Shown here piece by piece: positions 5,018-5,751 of a DNA stretch of 5,751 nt. The DNA is from Cyclobacteriaceae bacterium. GTDB lineage: Bacteria; Bacteroidota; Bacteroidia; Cytophagales; Cyclobacteriaceae. The translations under genes and the position numbers were made by a program. Under the pieces are notes generated by a model that saw nothing but the letters and a program-made list of their open reading frames with translations, ran no database searches and was not told the origin of the DNA. Position 1 is the stretch's first letter, and each line of letters begins with the position of its first letter. Where the stretch lies: positions 1-5,751 of the forward strand of contig JAOUKJ010000293.1 of assembly GCA_029882675.1 (NCBI GenBank), given 5' to 3'.

Positions 5018-5751
5018 TCAGTTTGTTGGTGGGCTGGGCGCCTCGGGAAGAAAGGTCTTCTCCACTTGCTGCCTGGTTATCATTTGATATAAAAAAAAAC
5101 CAGCCACGCCCAACACAGGTACGGGTGACAGTTTCAGGGCCAGCGGTAATTTACTTTTCACAGCAAAAGGCTGACTTTCAATTTTTTCATCTCCATAAAC
5201 CATCCGAAAGCGGTAATCATTCCCCTTTTCAGTCTCAGGGGGCACCATCCAGGTATATAAACCCGTGTTTTGTACATTTCCCAAATCCTTTATCACCTGT
5301 TCACCTTTCATCAACTCCAACCTAAACCGCTCCGTACCTGTCCCTCCCTTCCACACCAGACCGGTGCTTTTGCCCCGGCGTGCCGATGATCCCATGGCGG
5401 GCTCGATGAAGATAAAGGTCGCAAGAACGGGCATACCACGTACCTCTACTGTAATGGCTCCGGCGTAGTCCCGCAGTTCAGCCCGGGCATTCCACTCTAT
5501 GCGCTTATCAGCACCGGCTTTTATCCCCTTCCCAATATCGCCTTTCAATAGCATCAGGGGTTCAGCAAAATCATTGTGCGACGCAAAAGCCTCCAGATCG
5601 AATTTTTGACCGGGTTCCTCCCCCATCAAATCAAACGTGATGATGATCTTTGAGCCACTGGCCTCTGCTTTTACGTTTTCTATACGCTGGGCATGAACCA
5701 GCAGATTTTGCCCAATGATCATCGGGAACAACAACAGTAGTAGTAGTAGAT
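5018..5751 (-). CDS. Membrane-anchored periplasmic protein with Ig-like and Kre9/KNH-like domains (5' end outside window)
   Basis: The frame is open from the right edge to TGA at 5018-5020. The first visible codons (Leu-rich, then FPMIIGQNLLVHAQ) are the core of a signal peptide, so the true start lies beyond 5751. A TTG at 5732-5734 falls inside that core and is unlikely to be the start. After the signal peptide come a beta-rich domain (RIENVKAEASGSKIIITFDL to VEVRGMP) and a second domain resembling the Kre9/KNH family of Ser/Thr-rich GPI-anchored-type proteins: FIEPAMGSSARRGKSTGLVWKG, ERFRLELMKGE, GLYTWMVPPE, DYRFRMVYGDEK and SQPFAV. One hydrophobic helix and a short tail (TRQQVEKTFLPEAPSPPTN) close the protein. 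The likely topology is domains in the periplasm and tail in the cytoplasm. No catalytic residues are recognised; a scaffold or binding role is inferred. It lies just upstream of the giant surface protein gene and probably shares its mRNA. Confidence 0.9.
   Translation of the reverse strand, partial: LLLLLLLFPMIIGQNLLVHAQRIENVKAEASGSKIIITFDLMGEEPGQKFDLEAFASHNDFAEPLMLLKGDIGKGIKAGADKRIEWNARAELRDYAGAITVEVRGMPVLATFIFIEPAMGSSARRGKSTGLVWKGGTGTERFRLELMKGEQVIKDLGNVQNTGLYTWMVPPETEKGNDYRFRMVYGDEKIESQPFAVKSKLPLALKLSPVPVLGVAGFFLYQMITRQQVEKTFLPEAPSPPTN
5078..5131 (-). other. Single C-terminal transmembrane helix
   Basis: Eighteen mostly hydrophobic residues (LSPVPVLGVAGFFLYQMI) are followed by TRQQVEK, which fits a stop-transfer helix with the basic residues on the cytoplasmic side. 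Two prolines near its start and its modest length make it a less than perfect helix. Confidence 0.65.
5091..5099. repeat. Homopolymer of nine A (nine T in the coding strand)
   Basis: Nine consecutive A on the plus strand encode the GFFLY part of the transmembrane helix in the minus-strand gene. It is the longest homopolymer I noticed in the window and sits within a coding region. A slip of one base would replace the last part of the helix and the tail. Confidence 0.9.
5156..5416 (-). other. Kre9/KNH-like Ig-fold domain
   Basis: About 87 residues run from FIFIEPAMG to SQPFAVKSK. The order of motifs (I.P..G......G.S..L.WKGG, then F.LEL.KG, then G.Y.W.VP, then DYRFR.......S.PF.V) fits the Kre9/KNH-type domain that occurs in many bacterial exported proteins despite its yeast-derived name. 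Confidence 0.65.
5432..5683 (-). other. N-terminal beta-rich Ig-like domain
   Basis: About 84 residues run from IENVKAEA to VRGMP. The pattern (IENV, then KIIITFDL, then GDIGKGIKAGADKRIEWNARAEL, then AITVEVRG) resembles a domain I recall from Bacteroidota exported proteins, where a GD(I/V)G...G.(K/N)(K/R)I.W motif is conserved. The match is from memory of the pattern; no function is known to me. Confidence 0.5.
5690..5751 (-). other. Partial signal peptide of the membrane-anchored protein
   Basis: A run of six Leu followed by FPMIIGQNLLVHA ends at a V-H-A signal peptidase I-like site, with Gln next (codon 5687-5689). The basic n-region and start codon lie outside the window. The mature protein would begin QRIENV. 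Confidence 0.75.
5738..5749. repeat. Four-copy trinucleotide repeat in the signal peptide region
   Basis: TAG repeated four times on the plus strand reads as four CTA Leu codons in the minus-strand gene. Changes in copy number would stay in frame and alter only the length of the hydrophobic core. Confidence 0.9.

Noticed and set aside
5023..5468. Two plus-strand open frames opposite the membrane-anchored protein gene
   Set aside because: Both are antisense to a frame with clear signal peptide, domains and transmembrane helix; neither has a supporting motif.
5732..5734. TTG as the start codon of the membrane-anchored protein (238 residues)
   Set aside because: The frame stays open upstream and encodes more Leu of the same hydrophobic signal-peptide core; starting here would leave no basic n-region. 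The true start is outside the window.

Overview
The window carries two partial protein genes, both on the minus strand and reading right to left. Both run off the window. No RNA gene, mobile element, CRISPR array, promoter or terminator is visible. The organism looks like a member of the Bacteroidota, probably a Cytophagales- or Chitinophagales-like lineage. The reasons are the protein types (a large modular surface protein with beta-propeller repeats and tandem FN3-like units; a periplasmic protein with a Kre9/KNH-like domain), signal peptides that leave Gln at the predicted mature N-terminus, and the lack of a well-placed Shine-Dalgarno. This assignment is inference from gene content; the genus cannot be named.

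Right end (5018-5751): the 3' part of a gene for an exported, membrane-anchored protein. Reading N- to C-terminally it has a signal peptide whose start lies beyond the window, an Ig-like beta domain, a Kre9/KNH-like Ig-fold domain, one transmembrane helix and a short proline-rich tail. A 27-base gap (4991-5017) follows.

Rest of the window (1-4990): one uninterrupted reading frame of 1663 visible codons. It encodes a giant secreted protein: signal peptide (residues 1-24), seven SBBP-type repeats forming a probable seven-bladed beta-propeller (about 26-490), then ten complete tandem FN3-like units of 110-121 residues and the first residues of an eleventh at the window edge. The C-terminus is outside the window, so a type IX secretion sorting domain is expected but not seen.

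The two genes are close, co-oriented and in the same reading frame, separated by one TGA, so co-transcription is likely. The simplest picture is a surface adhesin or structural protein preceded by a periplasm-facing membrane protein of unknown role. I found no sign of a defence, mobile or catalytic system. The most interesting material is the repeat architecture, which is longer than a canonical FN3 domain and has its own conserved motifs, and its degenerate members.
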